From contig NZ_CP080521.1 in the NCBI RefSeq assembly GCF_019468565.1, forward strand, positions 9,424,001 through 9,488,000: a stretch of 64,000 nucleotides of DNA, written 5' to 3'. Made by a program: the position numbers and the translations under genes. Within the stretch, counting starts at the first letter, position 1; every line of letters begins with the position of its first letter. The notes under the pieces were generated by a model, which worked only from the letters and a program-made list of their open reading frames with translations, had not been told where the DNA came from and did not search any database. This document shows positions 1-8,370 of this stretch, piece by piece. This stretch comes from Pseudonocardia sp. DSM 110487. Its GTDB lineage: Bacteria; Actinomycetota; Actinomycetes; Mycobacteriales; Pseudonocardiaceae.

Positions 1-566
1 TCTATCCCGAGCGAGAGCATCGCGCGAACCACCCGGTTGACGTCCACCGGCGCGAACGTTCCGTCGGTGACGCCGCGGGCGACGGTGGCGCGGAAGACCT
101 CGTTGGTGCGGTGCCGCAGCTCGCGGATCTCGTCGTAGTGATCGGGGGCCAGTGCGTTGAGCTCGTACTGGCAGACGCGGGCCGCGACGTGGTGACGAGC
201 GTGCCAGGCCGTGTACCTGGCGACGAGGAGGCGCAGTCGCTCCGCCGCCCCGCTGACCGAGTCGATCTCCGGCCCCTGCACGTTGGCGAGTGCGCGCTCG
301 TGGCCGATCCGGACGATTTCGTGGAGCACGAGCTCTTTCGAGGGGAAGTGGACGTACAGCGCGGCCGGGCTCAGCCCGACTCCCGCGGCGATGTCCCGGG
401 TGGTGGTCGCGTGGAAACCGTTGGCGGCGAAGCAGCGGACCGCCGACGTCAGCAGCCGACGGGGGACGTCCCCGAACTCGTCGCCCCACAGCTCGGGCGA
501 GTGGTCCTGCAGCCGGGGGTCGTCCTCCAGCTCCTGCGGCGTGAAGCGGGCTTGCCGTTTCGCCAT
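1..566 (-). CDS. TetR/AcrR-family transcriptional regulator (3' end off-window)
   Basis: Reads leftward from the ATG at 566 and is still open at base 1, so the C-terminus is missing. About 188 residues are visible. After a 35-residue leader there is a classical TetR helix-turn-helix: a helix with AVRCFAANGFHATTTRDIA followed by AGVGLSPAALYVHFPSKEL, the family signature at roughly residues 40-85. The rest is the helical ligand-binding domain. It is divergent from the lactonase/oxidoreductase/transporter genes to its right, which is the usual arrangement for a TetR repressor controlling a catabolic operon and itself. Two palindromes lie between them. The inducer cannot be told from the sequence. 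Confidence 0.9.
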   Translation of the reverse strand, partial: MAKRQARFTPQELEDDPRLQDHSPELWGDEFGDVPRRLLTSAVRCFAANGFHATTTRDIAAGVGLSPAALYVHFPSKELVLHEIVRIGHERALANVQGPEIDSVSGAAERLRLLVARYTAWHARHHVAARVCQYELNALAPDHYDEIRELRHRTNEVFRATVARGVTDGTFAPVDVNRVVRAMLSLGI

Positions 567-660
567 GCCGAGACGTCCCTTCCTGCCCCTGGCGGCCGAT
601 CCTAACTTCGGGCGGCGGCTTGTTCGTCCATGCGCGGATCGTCGGCCGACACCGTCGGCC

Positions 661-680
661 GGTGTGTGCCTTGACACACC
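661..680. promoter_or_regulatory. Inverted repeat overlapping a -35 box, TetR/lactonase intergenic region
   Basis: GGTGTGT-gccttg-ACACACC, perfect 7-base arms with a 6-base spacer. It contains a consensus -35 element TTGACA at 671-676. A weak -10-like GACTAT follows at 694-699 after 17 bases and points toward the lactonase gene. Protein binding is inferred, not shown. Confidence 0.55.
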
Positions 681-692
681 TACCCGCACTGG

Positions 693-710
693 TGACTATG
701 CGCTTAGTCA
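693..710. promoter_or_regulatory. Probable TetR operator
   Basis: TGACTATGCGCTTAGTCA is an 18-base near-perfect palindrome (8 of 9 pairs). It overlaps the presumed -10 region of the rightward promoter and lies 127 bases from the TetR start. Size and symmetry fit a TetR-family operator, so the adjacent regulator probably binds here. The rest of the 567-879 intergenic stretch shows no coding signal. Confidence 0.6.
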
Positions 711-879
711 ATCAGTCGGCCCGACCTGGACCAACATCGCGCTCGCGGAGAGGTCCCCTGGACACCGACATCGGCGTCATCGCCGTGTCGATATGCCGCG
801 AGTGGGAGCACGACCGCGTCGGCGCGACGCCCCGTCCGGGATCGGTCCAGGACGGGACGACGGAGGAGAAGAGGTCACC

Positions 880-1788
880 ATGGGGCGAGGACTGCCGACA
901 AGGGAGCCGGCGGTCATGCTGGACGGGTTCTCCTATCTGGAGTGCCCGCGGTGGCGTGACGGCCGCCTGTGGGTGTCGGACTTCTACACCAACCAGGTCG
1001 TGGCGACCGACGGCCGGGGTGGCACCGAGGTGGTGGCCGAGGTACCCGGTCAACCGTCCGGACTCGGCTTCCTGCCCGACGGGCGGGCGCTCATCGTGTC
1101 GATGCGCGACCACCGCGTCCTCGTGCGCAGCGAGTCGGGGCAGCTGAGCGAGCACGCCGACCTGTCGGGCGTCGTCACGGGGATGCTCAACGACATGCTC
1201 GTTGACCAGCGTGGACGCGCCTACGTGGGCAACTTCGGGTTCGACCTGATGGGCGGTGCCGCGCTGCGCTACACCACGCTGACCCGGGTCGACCCGGACG
1301 GGACGGTCACGACGGTGGCCGAGGACCTCGGGTTCCCCAACGGCATGGTGATCCTCCCCGGAGGTGGTGTGCTGGTCGTCGCCGAGACGTTCGCCGGGCG
1401 GCTGGCCGCCTTCGACATCGACGAGGACGGCGGGCTGCGCAATCGGCGCGTGTGGGCGCAGTTCGGTGAGACCCCGCAGACCGAGGACGTCGGCGAGGCC
1501 GTGCAGCGGCTGCAGGTCGCTCCCGACGGCATCTGCGCAGACGCCGAGGGTGCGATCTGGGTGGCCGACGCCCTCCACGAGCGCGTGATCCGGGTCCGGG
1601 AGGGCGGCGAGATCGTCGACGAGATCCCGGCCGGAACCGGGGTCTTCGCCTGCATGCTCGGCGGTGACGACGGCCGCACCCTGTTCCTGTGCGCCGCGCC
1701 CTCGTTCCCGGAGCACGAACGCCGGCCGGTCCGCGAGGCCCAGCTGCTGGCGGTCCGCGTCGACGTCCCGCACGCCGGCCTGCCCTGA
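880..1788 (+). CDS. SMP-30/gluconolactonase/LRE family protein
   Basis: 302 residues from the ATG at 880, with a GGAGGAGA ribosome site starting 18 bases upstream. The sequence is a six-bladed beta-propeller of the SMP-30/gluconolactonase type. Visible family features are an N-terminal LECPRW strand, where the metal-binding Glu sits, the LNDMLVD loop near residue 105, LGFPNGMVI near 150 and a VAPDGICADAEGAIWVAD strand near 215. Members hydrolyse sugar or other lactones using a divalent metal. It is the first gene of a three-gene group with an LLM oxidoreductase and a symporter, so it may open a lactone made by the oxidoreductase, but the substrate is unknown. Confidence 0.88.
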   Translation: MGRGLPTREPAVMLDGFSYLECPRWRDGRLWVSDFYTNQVVATDGRGGTEVVAEVPGQPSGLGFLPDGRALIVSMRDHRVLVRSESGQLSEHADLSGVVTGMLNDMLVDQRGRAYVGNFGFDLMGGAALRYTTLTRVDPDGTVTTVAEDLGFPNGMVILPGGGVLVVAETFAGRLAAFDIDEDGGLRNRRVWAQFGETPQTEDVGEAVQRLQVAPDGICADAEGAIWVADALHERVIRVREGGEIVDEIPAGTGVFACMLGGDDGRTLFLCAAPSFPEHERRPVREAQLLAVRVDVPHAGLP

Positions 1789-1822
1789 CCCGTCCGATCC
1801 GATCCGCGAAATGGAGGGCCCC

Positions 1823-2812
1823 GTGGAGGTGTCCTGCGCTTTCCCGACCGCCCTGGACTCCCCGGACAACATCGCCATGGCCGAGCGCCTGGGTTACGCC
1901 AGAGCGTGGGTCTACGACACGCCGCAGCAGAGCCCGGACGTGTGGATGACCCTCGCCATGGCCGCTGAGCGAACGGAGCGGATCGGACTCGGCCCTGGCG
2001 TTCTGGTCCCGAGCCTGCGCCACCCGATGGTGAACGCCGCCGCGACCGCCACCCTCGCCGCCCTCGCCCCTGGCCGGGTCGCGGTCTCCTTCGGCACGGG
2101 CTTCAGCGGGCGCCGAGCCATGGGGTACCGCGCGATCACGTGGGCGTACATGGAGTCCTACATCCGGGCGTACCGGGGGTTGCTCCGAGGCGAGGTCGTC
2201 GAGTGGGAGGGCGCGCAGATGCAGATGCTGCATCCCGACGGACACGCTCCCGCCCGGCCCGTCGACGTACCCGTTCTCATCGGCGCGCTCGGGCCGAGGG
2301 GGCACGAGGTCGCCAGGGAACTCGGTGACGGGCTCTACGCGACGCTGCAGCTCCCGGAGTTCATGAGCAAGTACTCGTGGGTGCCCTACCTGGTCTGGGG
2401 CACGGTGCTCGACGAGGGGGAGGCATCGGACTCCGACCACGCCCGGATCGCCGGCGGGCCCGGCTGGGCCCTGGCCTACCACGGCTCCTTCGAGTTCGGC
2501 GGCTCCGAGGCCGTGCTCGGACTCCCCGGCGGCGCGGAGTGGATGGAGGTTGTGGAGAAGACACCACAGGAACAGCGGCACCTCGCCGTCCACGCCGGTC
2601 ACTGCGTCCACCTCAACGAAGCCGATCAGGCGGCGTGGGACGTGGGCGGCCACGCGATGCTCCAGGACGTGACGATCAGCGGTACCCGCGACCAGGTCCG
2701 GCGCCGCCTCGACGAGCTCGCCTCCCACGGCGTCACCGAGATCGTGTTCCAGCCCTGCGGACCCGACACCCGCGGCGAGCTCGAGAGGTTCCTCGAAGCG
2801 GCGGCCTCCTGA
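1823..2812 (+). CDS. LLM-class (luciferase-like) F420/flavin-dependent oxidoreductase
   Basis: 329 residues from the GTG at 1823, chosen because GGAGG lies 6 bases upstream at 1813-1817. An in-frame ATG at 1811 has no ribosome site. The fold is the bacterial luciferase TIM barrel: GLGPGVLVPSLRHPMVNAA near residue 55 and RVAVSFGTGFSGRRAMG near 85 are family segments, and VPVLIGALGPRG near 155 is the cofactor-binding strand. The C-terminus has the usual GTRDQVRRRLDELASHGVTE helix. Actinobacterial members mostly use reduced F420 or FMN to oxidise or reduce carbonyls and ring compounds. It lies 34 bases after the lactonase and probably shares its promoter. Confidence 0.87.
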   Translation: MEVSCAFPTALDSPDNIAMAERLGYARAWVYDTPQQSPDVWMTLAMAAERTERIGLGPGVLVPSLRHPMVNAAATATLAALAPGRVAVSFGTGFSGRRAMGYRAITWAYMESYIRAYRGLLRGEVVEWEGAQMQMLHPDGHAPARPVDVPVLIGALGPRGHEVARELGDGLYATLQLPEFMSKYSWVPYLVWGTVLDEGEASDSDHARIAGGPGWALAYHGSFEFGGSEAVLGLPGGAEWMEVVEKTPQEQRHLAVHAGHCVHLNEADQAAWDVGGHAMLQDVTISGTRDQVRRRLDELASHGVTEIVFQPCGPDTRGELERFLEAAAS

Positions 2813-2863
2813 CGCGGAGCGCGGATCCGCACCGCACCCGTACCCAGACCGAAGGGTCCATCG

Positions 2864-4180
2864 ATGCATCCTGTTCAGCCCGCCGACCCGATCCGCACCC
2901 GCCGCGTCGCATTGGCCACGCTGATCGGTACGTCCATCGAGTGGTACGACTTCTTCGTCTACGGCGCGGCCGCCGCGCTGGTCTTCGGCAAGCTCTTCTT
3001 CCCGACCGCGAGCCCGCTCACCGGCACCCTGCTCGCGCTGTCCACGTTCGGCGTGGGTTTCGTCGCCCGCCCGGTGGGTGGGGTGGTGTTCGCGCACTTC
3101 GGCGACCGGATCGGCCGCAAGTCGATGCTGGTGCTGTCGGTGCTCCTGATGGGGGGCGGCACGTTCCTCGTCGGGCTGCTGCCCACCGCCGCGACGATCG
3201 GGGTGGCCGCGCCGATCCTGCTGGTCCTGTTGCGCATCGTCCAGGGCATCGGGCTCGGCGGCGAATGGGGCGCGGCCGCGGTGATGGCGGTCGAGCACGC
3301 ACCGCCGCACCGCCGCGGGTTCTTCGGCAGTTGGCCGCAGGTGGGTGTGCCGGCCGGCATGCTGACCGCGAACCTGGCGCTGCTGATCATGTCCGGCAGC
3401 ATGTCCGAAGCGGCGTTCCTCTCCTGGGGCTGGCGGATCCCGTTCCTGGCCTCGATCGTCCTGGTCGTGGTCGGCATCCTGATCCGGCTCAAGGTCGACG
3501 AGTCGCCGGTGTTCGAACAGGCCAAGGCGGCCGGGACGATCGAGAGGCTGCCGGTAATCGCCGTGCTGCGCAAGCAGCCGGTGAACGTGCTGCGTGCGGC
3601 CGGCCTGCGGTTCGCCGAGAACAGCACCTTCTACATCCACACCACGTTCGTGCTGCCCTACGGCACCACTGTGCTCGGCATGGAACGCGACGACCTGCTG
3701 CTCGCGGTGATCATCTCGTCCGCGGTCGGGTTGATCAGCCTGCCGTTCTACGGCTGGGCCTGTGACCGGTTCGGCCGCCGGCCGGTGGTGCTCTGGGGCT
3801 CGCTGGTTCTGCTGCTGATGAGCTGGCCGTACTTCTGGGCGCTGGACACCCGGTCGCTGCCGATCATCATCCTGGCCACCGTGGTGGCGGTGAACATCGG
3901 GAACAGCGCGGTCTACGCACCGCAGCCCGCGTACTTCTCCGAGCTGTTCGAGCCCGAGGTGCGCTACAGCGGTGCGTCGCTCGGGGCGCAGGCGGCCAGT
4001 GTCTTCGCCGGCGGCCTGGCCCCGGTCATCGCGACCGCGCTGCTCGACGCCACCGGCGGATACGACGCGATCGCCCTCTACATGTCGGCCATGGTGATGA
4101 TCACGATCGTCACCGCGCTGCTCTCACCCGATCCATACGGAGCGTCGCTGCGCCGCCGCCGCGCGACGGCGGCGACCTGA
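2864..4180 (+). CDS. MFS transporter, metabolite:H+ symporter (MHS) family
   Basis: 438 residues with twelve predicted membrane segments. The N-terminus (TLIGTSIEWYDFFVYGAAAA) and motif A (FGDRIGRKSML, near residue 82) are typical of the MHS family that includes shikimate, proline/betaine and alpha-ketoglutarate symporters. IGLGGEWGAAAVMAVEHAP near residue 130 is another family hallmark. It imports small organic acids or betaines with protons. As third gene of the cluster under the TetR regulator it is the likely uptake system for the compound that the lactonase and LLM enzyme process. The substrate cannot be fixed from sequence. Confidence 0.9.
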   Translation: MHPVQPADPIRTRRVALATLIGTSIEWYDFFVYGAAAALVFGKLFFPTASPLTGTLLALSTFGVGFVARPVGGVVFAHFGDRIGRKSMLVLSVLLMGGGTFLVGLLPTAATIGVAAPILLVLLRIVQGIGLGGEWGAAAVMAVEHAPPHRRGFFGSWPQVGVPAGMLTANLALLIMSGSMSEAAFLSWGWRIPFLASIVLVVVGILIRLKVDESPVFEQAKAAGTIERLPVIAVLRKQPVNVLRAAGLRFAENSTFYIHTTFVLPYGTTVLGMERDDLLLAVIISSAVGLISLPFYGWACDRFGRRPVVLWGSLVLLLMSWPYFWALDTRSLPIIILATVVAVNIGNSAVYAPQPAYFSELFEPEVRYSGASLGAQAASVFAGGLAPVIATALLDATGGYDAIALYMSAMVMITIVTALLSPDPYGASLRRRRATAAT

Positions 4181-4243
4181 CCCTGGCGCCCCGACGCGAA
4201 CCCGGAGACCACGGGGGCCGTCGTGCATGTCAGCCCTGCTCCC

Positions 4244-4954
4244 TCACCGGACGTCTGCGAGCTGCGGGTACAGGAGCGCCGGGTCCTCGCCGAGGCGCGC
4301 CTTCCACTGCCGCGTCTGCTCGTCGCCCAGCACCTCCATGGCGCCTGCCTCGATACCGTCCACCGCCACCCGCGCGATCTCCGCCGGGTCCGACTTGTCG
4401 ATGTCGGCCCAGGCCATCATGTCGGTGTCGACGCTGGCCATGGCCAGCCCGGTGACCTGCGTGGCCTGGCCGGCGAGCTCGAGCCGGATGCCGTTGGTCT
4501 GCGCCCATGCCGCAGCCTTCGACGCCGAATAGCTGTTGGAGTGCTCGTACGCCATCCACGCCATCACCGACAGCACGTTCAGGACAGCCCCGCCCCCGTT
4601 CGCCTTCAGGATCGGCGCGAATGCGCGCACCATCCTCAAGGTCCCGAAGTAGTTCGTCTCCATCTCCAGCCGGATGTCGGCCTCTGCGCCGTCGACGAGC
4701 TTGGCGAGCGTCGCAACACCTGCGTTGTTGATCAGCAGGGTCACATCGGTGGCGACCGCGGCGGCCTCGGCGACCGAGGCGTCGTCCGTGACGTCCAGGC
4801 GGAGCGGGACGGCACCCGGGATGTCGACGATCCCGGGACGACGCGCCGCCGCGTAGATCTTCGGGACTCCCCGGCGCTGCAGCTCGGCCACCAGGCTCCG
4901 GCCGATCCCCCGGTTGGCCCCGGTGACCAGGGCGATCTGGTTCTTGATCTCCAT
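4244..4954 (-). CDS. SDR-family NAD(P)-dependent oxidoreductase
   Basis: 236 residues from the ATG at 4954; an in-frame GTG at 4963 would add three. It is a classical short-chain dehydrogenase: the TGANRGIG nucleotide loop near residue 11, LDVTD, the NNAG segment near 80, an active-site region LNVLSVMAWM near 130, and the catalytic YSASK near 146. An Arg after the Gly-rich loop (NRGIG, then AARRPG at the end of strand 2) favours NADP(H). It is convergent with the transporter and shares no operon with its neighbours. Substrate unknown. Confidence 0.9.
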   Translation of the reverse strand: MEIKNQIALVTGANRGIGRSLVAELQRRGVPKIYAAARRPGIVDIPGAVPLRLDVTDDASVAEAAAVATDVTLLINNAGVATLAKLVDGAEADIRLEMETNYFGTLRMVRAFAPILKANGGGAVLNVLSVMAWMAYEHSNSYSASKAAAWAQTNGIRLELAGQATQVTGLAMASVDTDMMAWADIDKSDPAEIARVAVDGIEAGAMEVLGDEQTRQWKARLGEDPALLYPQLADVR

Positions 4955-5085
4955 ACCCGGCACGCTAAGACCTCACGCGGACGTCAGAGGCAAGGTCAAG
5001 TGGCCGAGGCCACAGATCGGTCCTCGTGATCGGCGGAAGTGGTGCCAGGGCGTCAGAGATGTCGCCGTGACACCACTTTCAGCGA

Positions 5086-5337
5086 TCACCGGGCCGCGTC
5101 GGCCAGGATCTCCCGGATCTCCGCGGTGTCCTCGTCGGCATGCCGGTCGAGCGTGGCCCCGAGGTCGAGCAGGTCGGCGTGGCTCGAGTACTCGCTCAGC
5201 TCGGCCACCAGCCGGTCGTCCCGCCCGCCCCATCCGCCGCCGAGCGAGCGCACCGTCATCGAGATCGAGATCCGCGCGGACACGCGCACCCGCTCCGATC
5301 GGAACGACGCGCGGGACGCCACATTGAACCGGGCCAT
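5086..5337 (-). CDS. Small hypothetical protein
   Basis: 83 residues from the ATG at 5337. A basic, hydrophobic-poor N-terminal half (RASFRSERVRVSARI) is followed by a Gly/Asp patch and an acidic helical C-terminus. No recognised domain, signal peptide or membrane segment is visible. It starts head to head with the methyltransferase at 5527, with about 190 bases between. That gap includes a short inverted repeat CGCTT-agac-AAGCG at 5362-5375. Codon bias fits a real gene, but the short length leaves doubt. Confidence 0.5.
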   Translation of the reverse strand: MARFNVASRASFRSERVRVSARISISMTVRSLGGGWGGRDDRLVAELSEYSSHADLLDLGATLDRHADEDTAEIREILADAAR

Positions 5338-5526
5338 GTCTCACTGTGCGCCCGGTCACACGCTTAGACAAGCGGTAGGGTGGGCCGGTGATCGCGGGAA
5401 GAGTGAGGTGGCGAGGACCGTCCGTCTGACGGCCCTGCGCATCCACATGCGGAGCCGTCTCCGGACGGTTGTTCGGCGTACGGCCCACCGGCCGGAGGCC
5501 GCTCCCGGAACCCCGGGATCCCTCCA

Positions 5527-6723
5527 GTGCACATACCTTCCGTCTCGTGGCGGGAAGGCGACGTCCCGCGGCGAGCACGCTGGCTCACCGCCGATGATCG
5601 CCCCGCGCCCGTCTCCGTCCAGGTCGTCGGTGACGGCCTGACCGCCGACCGCGCCTGCCGCCTCGCCGCCGACGGCGTCGCCATGCTCTGGCGCGGCGAC
5701 TTCCACAACGCTCGCGCGCTGCTGGACGCGATGGCGCGCCGCATCGACCGTGCGGCCGGTCGACGGAGACCGCTGCCGCCCGCCGCCGAGTTCCACCGGC
5801 AGCGACAGCATCGCGCCCACCGCGCCCGGTTGCTTGGCGCCGTTCTTGTCGAGCTGGGCACCGGCTACGTGCTCGACCTGCGCAGAGCACCAGACGTCGC
5901 CTCCGCATGCCGAGAGGTCTACGGGCCGCCGCCCGAGACGACGGCGCTGCTCCCCCTCCGCGAGCTGATCGGCGTACGCAGCGCCCACGAGTGGCGCCGT
6001 ACCGGCATCCAGGTCCCGGCGCTCGGCGCGCGCATCCACCCCCACCACGGTGTCTTCGCACCCACTCGCTCCGATTACGTCGACCTGGTCGCGCAGGCTC
6101 CGCTCCCCCCGGTGCGGACGGCGTTCGACATCGGCACCGGCACCGGCGTGCTGGCAGCGCTCCTGCTGCACCGAGGAGTGCCGTCGGTCGTCGCCACCGA
6201 CATCGAGCAACGCGCCGTGACCTGCGCGCAGGAGAACCTGCACCGCATGGGGTTCGCCGACCGGTCGACGGTGCTGCGGCGAAACCTGTTCCCACCGGGC
6301 CGCGCGGACCTCGTGGTGTGCAACCCGCCCTGGATACCGGGCTCCCCGACGTCGGCGCTGGAGGCCGGCATCTTCGACCGGCGCGGCACGACGCTCTCCG
6401 CGTTCGTCCGCGGGCTGCCGGACCACCTCACGCAGCGCGGCGAGGCGTGGCTCGTCGTGTCGGACCTGCCGGAACTGCTCGGTCTGCGCGACCCGGGGGC
6501 GCTGCCAGCGCTCGTCGCGGGTGCGGGCCTGGTGGCACGGGATCGGCTCACGGCCCCACCCACGACCCGCGACCTGCCCGCCGACGACCCGCTCGCCCGG
6601 TTGCGCAGCCGGGAGACGATCGGACTGTGGCGGCTCGCAGCCACCGCGAGTAGGAGTTCTGTCGGTGCCGGCGGGAAAGTCACGGGCGTCGCCGGGTCGG
6701 GCGCACTATGGTCCCGCGCGTGA
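5527..6723 (+). CDS. Class I SAM-dependent methyltransferase (HemK/PrmC-like catalytic core)
   Basis: 398 residues from a GTG start. The N-terminal 190 residues are a helical substrate domain. The catalytic domain shows motif I FDIGTGTGVLAALLL near residue 200, the acidic end of strand 2 (VATDIEQRAV) and the NPPW tetrapeptide (LVVCNPPWIPGSP) near 263. NPPY/W marks methyltransferases that modify an amide or exocyclic amine, such as PrmC (glutamine) or N6-adenine enzymes. The last ~25 residues (Gly/Ser-rich) look unstructured and overlap the next gene by 16 bases. The target may be a protein or a nucleic acid. The overlap with an aminoglycoside-acetyltransferase-like gene is suggestive but not proof of a resistance role. 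Confidence 0.8.
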   Translation: MHIPSVSWREGDVPRRARWLTADDRPAPVSVQVVGDGLTADRACRLAADGVAMLWRGDFHNARALLDAMARRIDRAAGRRRPLPPAAEFHRQRQHRAHRARLLGAVLVELGTGYVLDLRRAPDVASACREVYGPPPETTALLPLRELIGVRSAHEWRRTGIQVPALGARIHPHHGVFAPTRSDYVDLVAQAPLPPVRTAFDIGTGTGVLAALLLHRGVPSVVATDIEQRAVTCAQENLHRMGFADRSTVLRRNLFPPGRADLVVCNPPWIPGSPTSALEAGIFDRRGTTLSAFVRGLPDHLTQRGEAWLVVSDLPELLGLRDPGALPALVAGAGLVARDRLTAPPTTRDLPADDPLARLRSRETIGLWRLAATASRSSVGAGGKVTGVAGSGALWSRA

Positions 6724-7526
6724 TCGAGCGGTTCCTCACCCGAGCCGACCTGTGCGCGAATCTCGAGCGCCTCGGGCTGCACCCGGGCGACTCGGTTCTC
6801 GCACACGGCGCGATGAGCAAGGTGGGACTGATCCTCAACGGGCCCGATGCCGTCATCGGAGCGCTGCTCGACGCGGTGTCGCCCGGCGGCACCGTCCTCG
6901 CCTACACCGACTGGGACGCGCTCTACGACCAGCTGCTCGACCCCGACGGCCGCGTACCCGAGCGGTGGCGTGCACACGTCCCGCCGTTCGACGCGCGCGC
7001 GTCGCGAGCCGCCCGCGACAACGGGGTGCTGCCGGAGTTCCTGCGCACCACCCCGGGCGCGCTGCGCAGCGGCAACCCGGGGGCATCCGTCGCGGCGCTC
7101 GGTGCCCGCGCCGAGTGGTTCACGGCCGACCACCCGCTCGACTACGGGTACGGCCCCGGCTCGCCGCTGGCCAAGCTGGTGGAGGCGGGCGGCAAGGTCG
7201 TCATGATCGGCGCGCCGCTGGACACGATGACCCTCCTGCACCACGCCGAGCACCTCGCCGACATCCCGGGCAAGCGGGTGATCCGCTACGAGGTGCCGCT
7301 GGCAGGCGCCCACGGTGTCGAGTGGCGCACCGTGGAGGAGTTCGACACCCGCGACCCTGTCGTCAACGGGTTCGCCGAGGACTACTTCGCCGAGATCGTG
7401 GGGGACTTTCTCGCGAGCGGGCACGGAACGCGCGGCCGGGTGGGCGAGGCCGACAGCGTCCTCGTCGACGCGCAGGCGATCTGCGCGTTCTCGGTCACGT
7501 GGATGGAGAAGCACTACCCGCGCTGA
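6708..7526 (+). CDS. AAC(3)-family aminoglycoside N-acetyltransferase
   Basis: 272 residues from the ATG at 6708, which overlaps the methyltransferase end by 16 bases; GTG 6720 is an alternative. The antibiotic N-acetyltransferase fold is clear: LGLHPGDSVLAHGAMSKVG near residue 22, the GGTVLAYTDWD strand near 62, and the conserved MIGAPLDTMTLLHHAEHLA segment near 170 that carries the catalytic His/acidic residues. The family transfers acetyl from acetyl-CoA to N3 of 2-deoxystreptamine aminoglycosides; some chromosomal members act on other amines. It is probably translationally coupled to the upstream gene. Whether it gives resistance cannot be read from the sequence. Confidence 0.88.
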   Translation: MVPRVIERFLTRADLCANLERLGLHPGDSVLAHGAMSKVGLILNGPDAVIGALLDAVSPGGTVLAYTDWDALYDQLLDPDGRVPERWRAHVPPFDARASRAARDNGVLPEFLRTTPGALRSGNPGASVAALGARAEWFTADHPLDYGYGPGSPLAKLVEAGGKVVMIGAPLDTMTLLHHAEHLADIPGKRVIRYEVPLAGAHGVEWRTVEEFDTRDPVVNGFAEDYFAEIVGDFLASGHGTRGRVGEADSVLVDAQAICAFSVTWMEKHYPR

Positions 7527-7584
7527 TTGGCATCTTGTTTCCGGCCCGGATTGGCTGTGGCAGGAGTCCACCCGCCGGCGCAGG

Positions 7585-8205
7585 ATGCAGGGCGTGTACG
7601 TACCTGCCCAGTTCGCCCCCGGCGACGAGGACGTGGAGCGTCTGCTCGCCCGCCACGGCGCCGCCGATCTGATCACCGCAGGCCCGGACGGGCTCGACGC
7701 CACGATGCTGCCGCTCCTCTACGACGGCGATCAGGGCACCCTGCTCGGCCACTTCGCCCGCAACAACGACCACTGGAAGCGCGCCGACGGCCGGCAGGGC
7801 CTGGTGATCGTCCGCGGTCCCGACTCCTACATCAGCCCGACCTGGTACGCCTCGAAGGCCGAGCACGGGCGCGTCGTCCCCACGTGGAACTACGTGACGG
7901 CGCACGTCCACGGGCCCGTGACCATCCATGACGACGTGGACTGGTTGGAGTCGCTCGTGCGGCGGCTGACCGACGCGCACGAGACGGACCGCCCGGTCCC
8001 CTGGCGCGTCGACGACGCCCCCGAGAAGTTCTTCCACGGCATGCTGCGCGCGATCGTCGGGGTCGAGGTGCGCATCGAACGCATCGACGCGAAGTTCAAG
8101 CTCAGCCAGAACCGGCCCGATGCCGACATCGACGGCGTGGTGGCCGGCCTGCAGTCGGTCGGGGACACCGCCGGCGCGGAGGCGGTTGCCGCGCATCGGC
8201 CCTGA
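7585..8205 (+). CDS. FMN-binding negative transcriptional regulator, PaiB family
   Basis: 206 residues from the ATG at 7585. The start MQGVYVPAQFAP and the blocks LLGHFARNNDHWKRAD, DSYISPTWYASK and VVPTWNYVTAHVHG are the PaiB split-barrel flavoprotein signature, and KFKLSQNRP near the C-terminus is also conserved. PaiB-like proteins bind FMN and in Bacillus act with PaiA to dampen sporulation and protease genes; in actinobacteria the role is mostly untested. It follows the acetyltransferase by 58 bases on the same strand. Length is normal for the family and it looks intact. Confidence 0.88.
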   Translation: MQGVYVPAQFAPGDEDVERLLARHGAADLITAGPDGLDATMLPLLYDGDQGTLLGHFARNNDHWKRADGRQGLVIVRGPDSYISPTWYASKAEHGRVVPTWNYVTAHVHGPVTIHDDVDWLESLVRRLTDAHETDRPVPWRVDDAPEKFFHGMLRAIVGVEVRIERIDAKFKLSQNRPDADIDGVVAGLQSVGDTAGAEAVAAHRP

Positions 8206-8294
8206 CCTGCGCGAACGCAACGTGCCGGACGCGGCGAGTTCCCCGCCACTTTCACCTCTAGCGCACCCGGGCCTCGCGGCAAGCCCCTTGTCGT

Positions 8295-8346
8295 GCCGCA
8301 GAATCTGCGGCCGAAGCCAGGACCTGCGGAAACAACGGATTCCGCA
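8295..8346. promoter_or_regulatory. Two small hairpins upstream of the monooxygenase remnant
   Basis: GCCGCAG-aat-CTGCGGC at 8295-8311 and TGCGGAA-acaacgga-TTCCGCA at 8325-8346 are perfect 7-base inverted repeats. The second ends 25 bases before the ATG at 8371. They may be a terminator for the PaiB-like gene followed by an operator; no matching regulator is nearby. Confidence 0.4.
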
Positions 8347-8370
8347 TGCTTCTGGCGCCACCTGGGGGGC

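Noticed and set aside
1307..3640. Minus-strand open frame of 777 codons
   Set aside because: Antisense to the lactonase, LLM and symporter genes; Arg/His/Asp-rich without domains.
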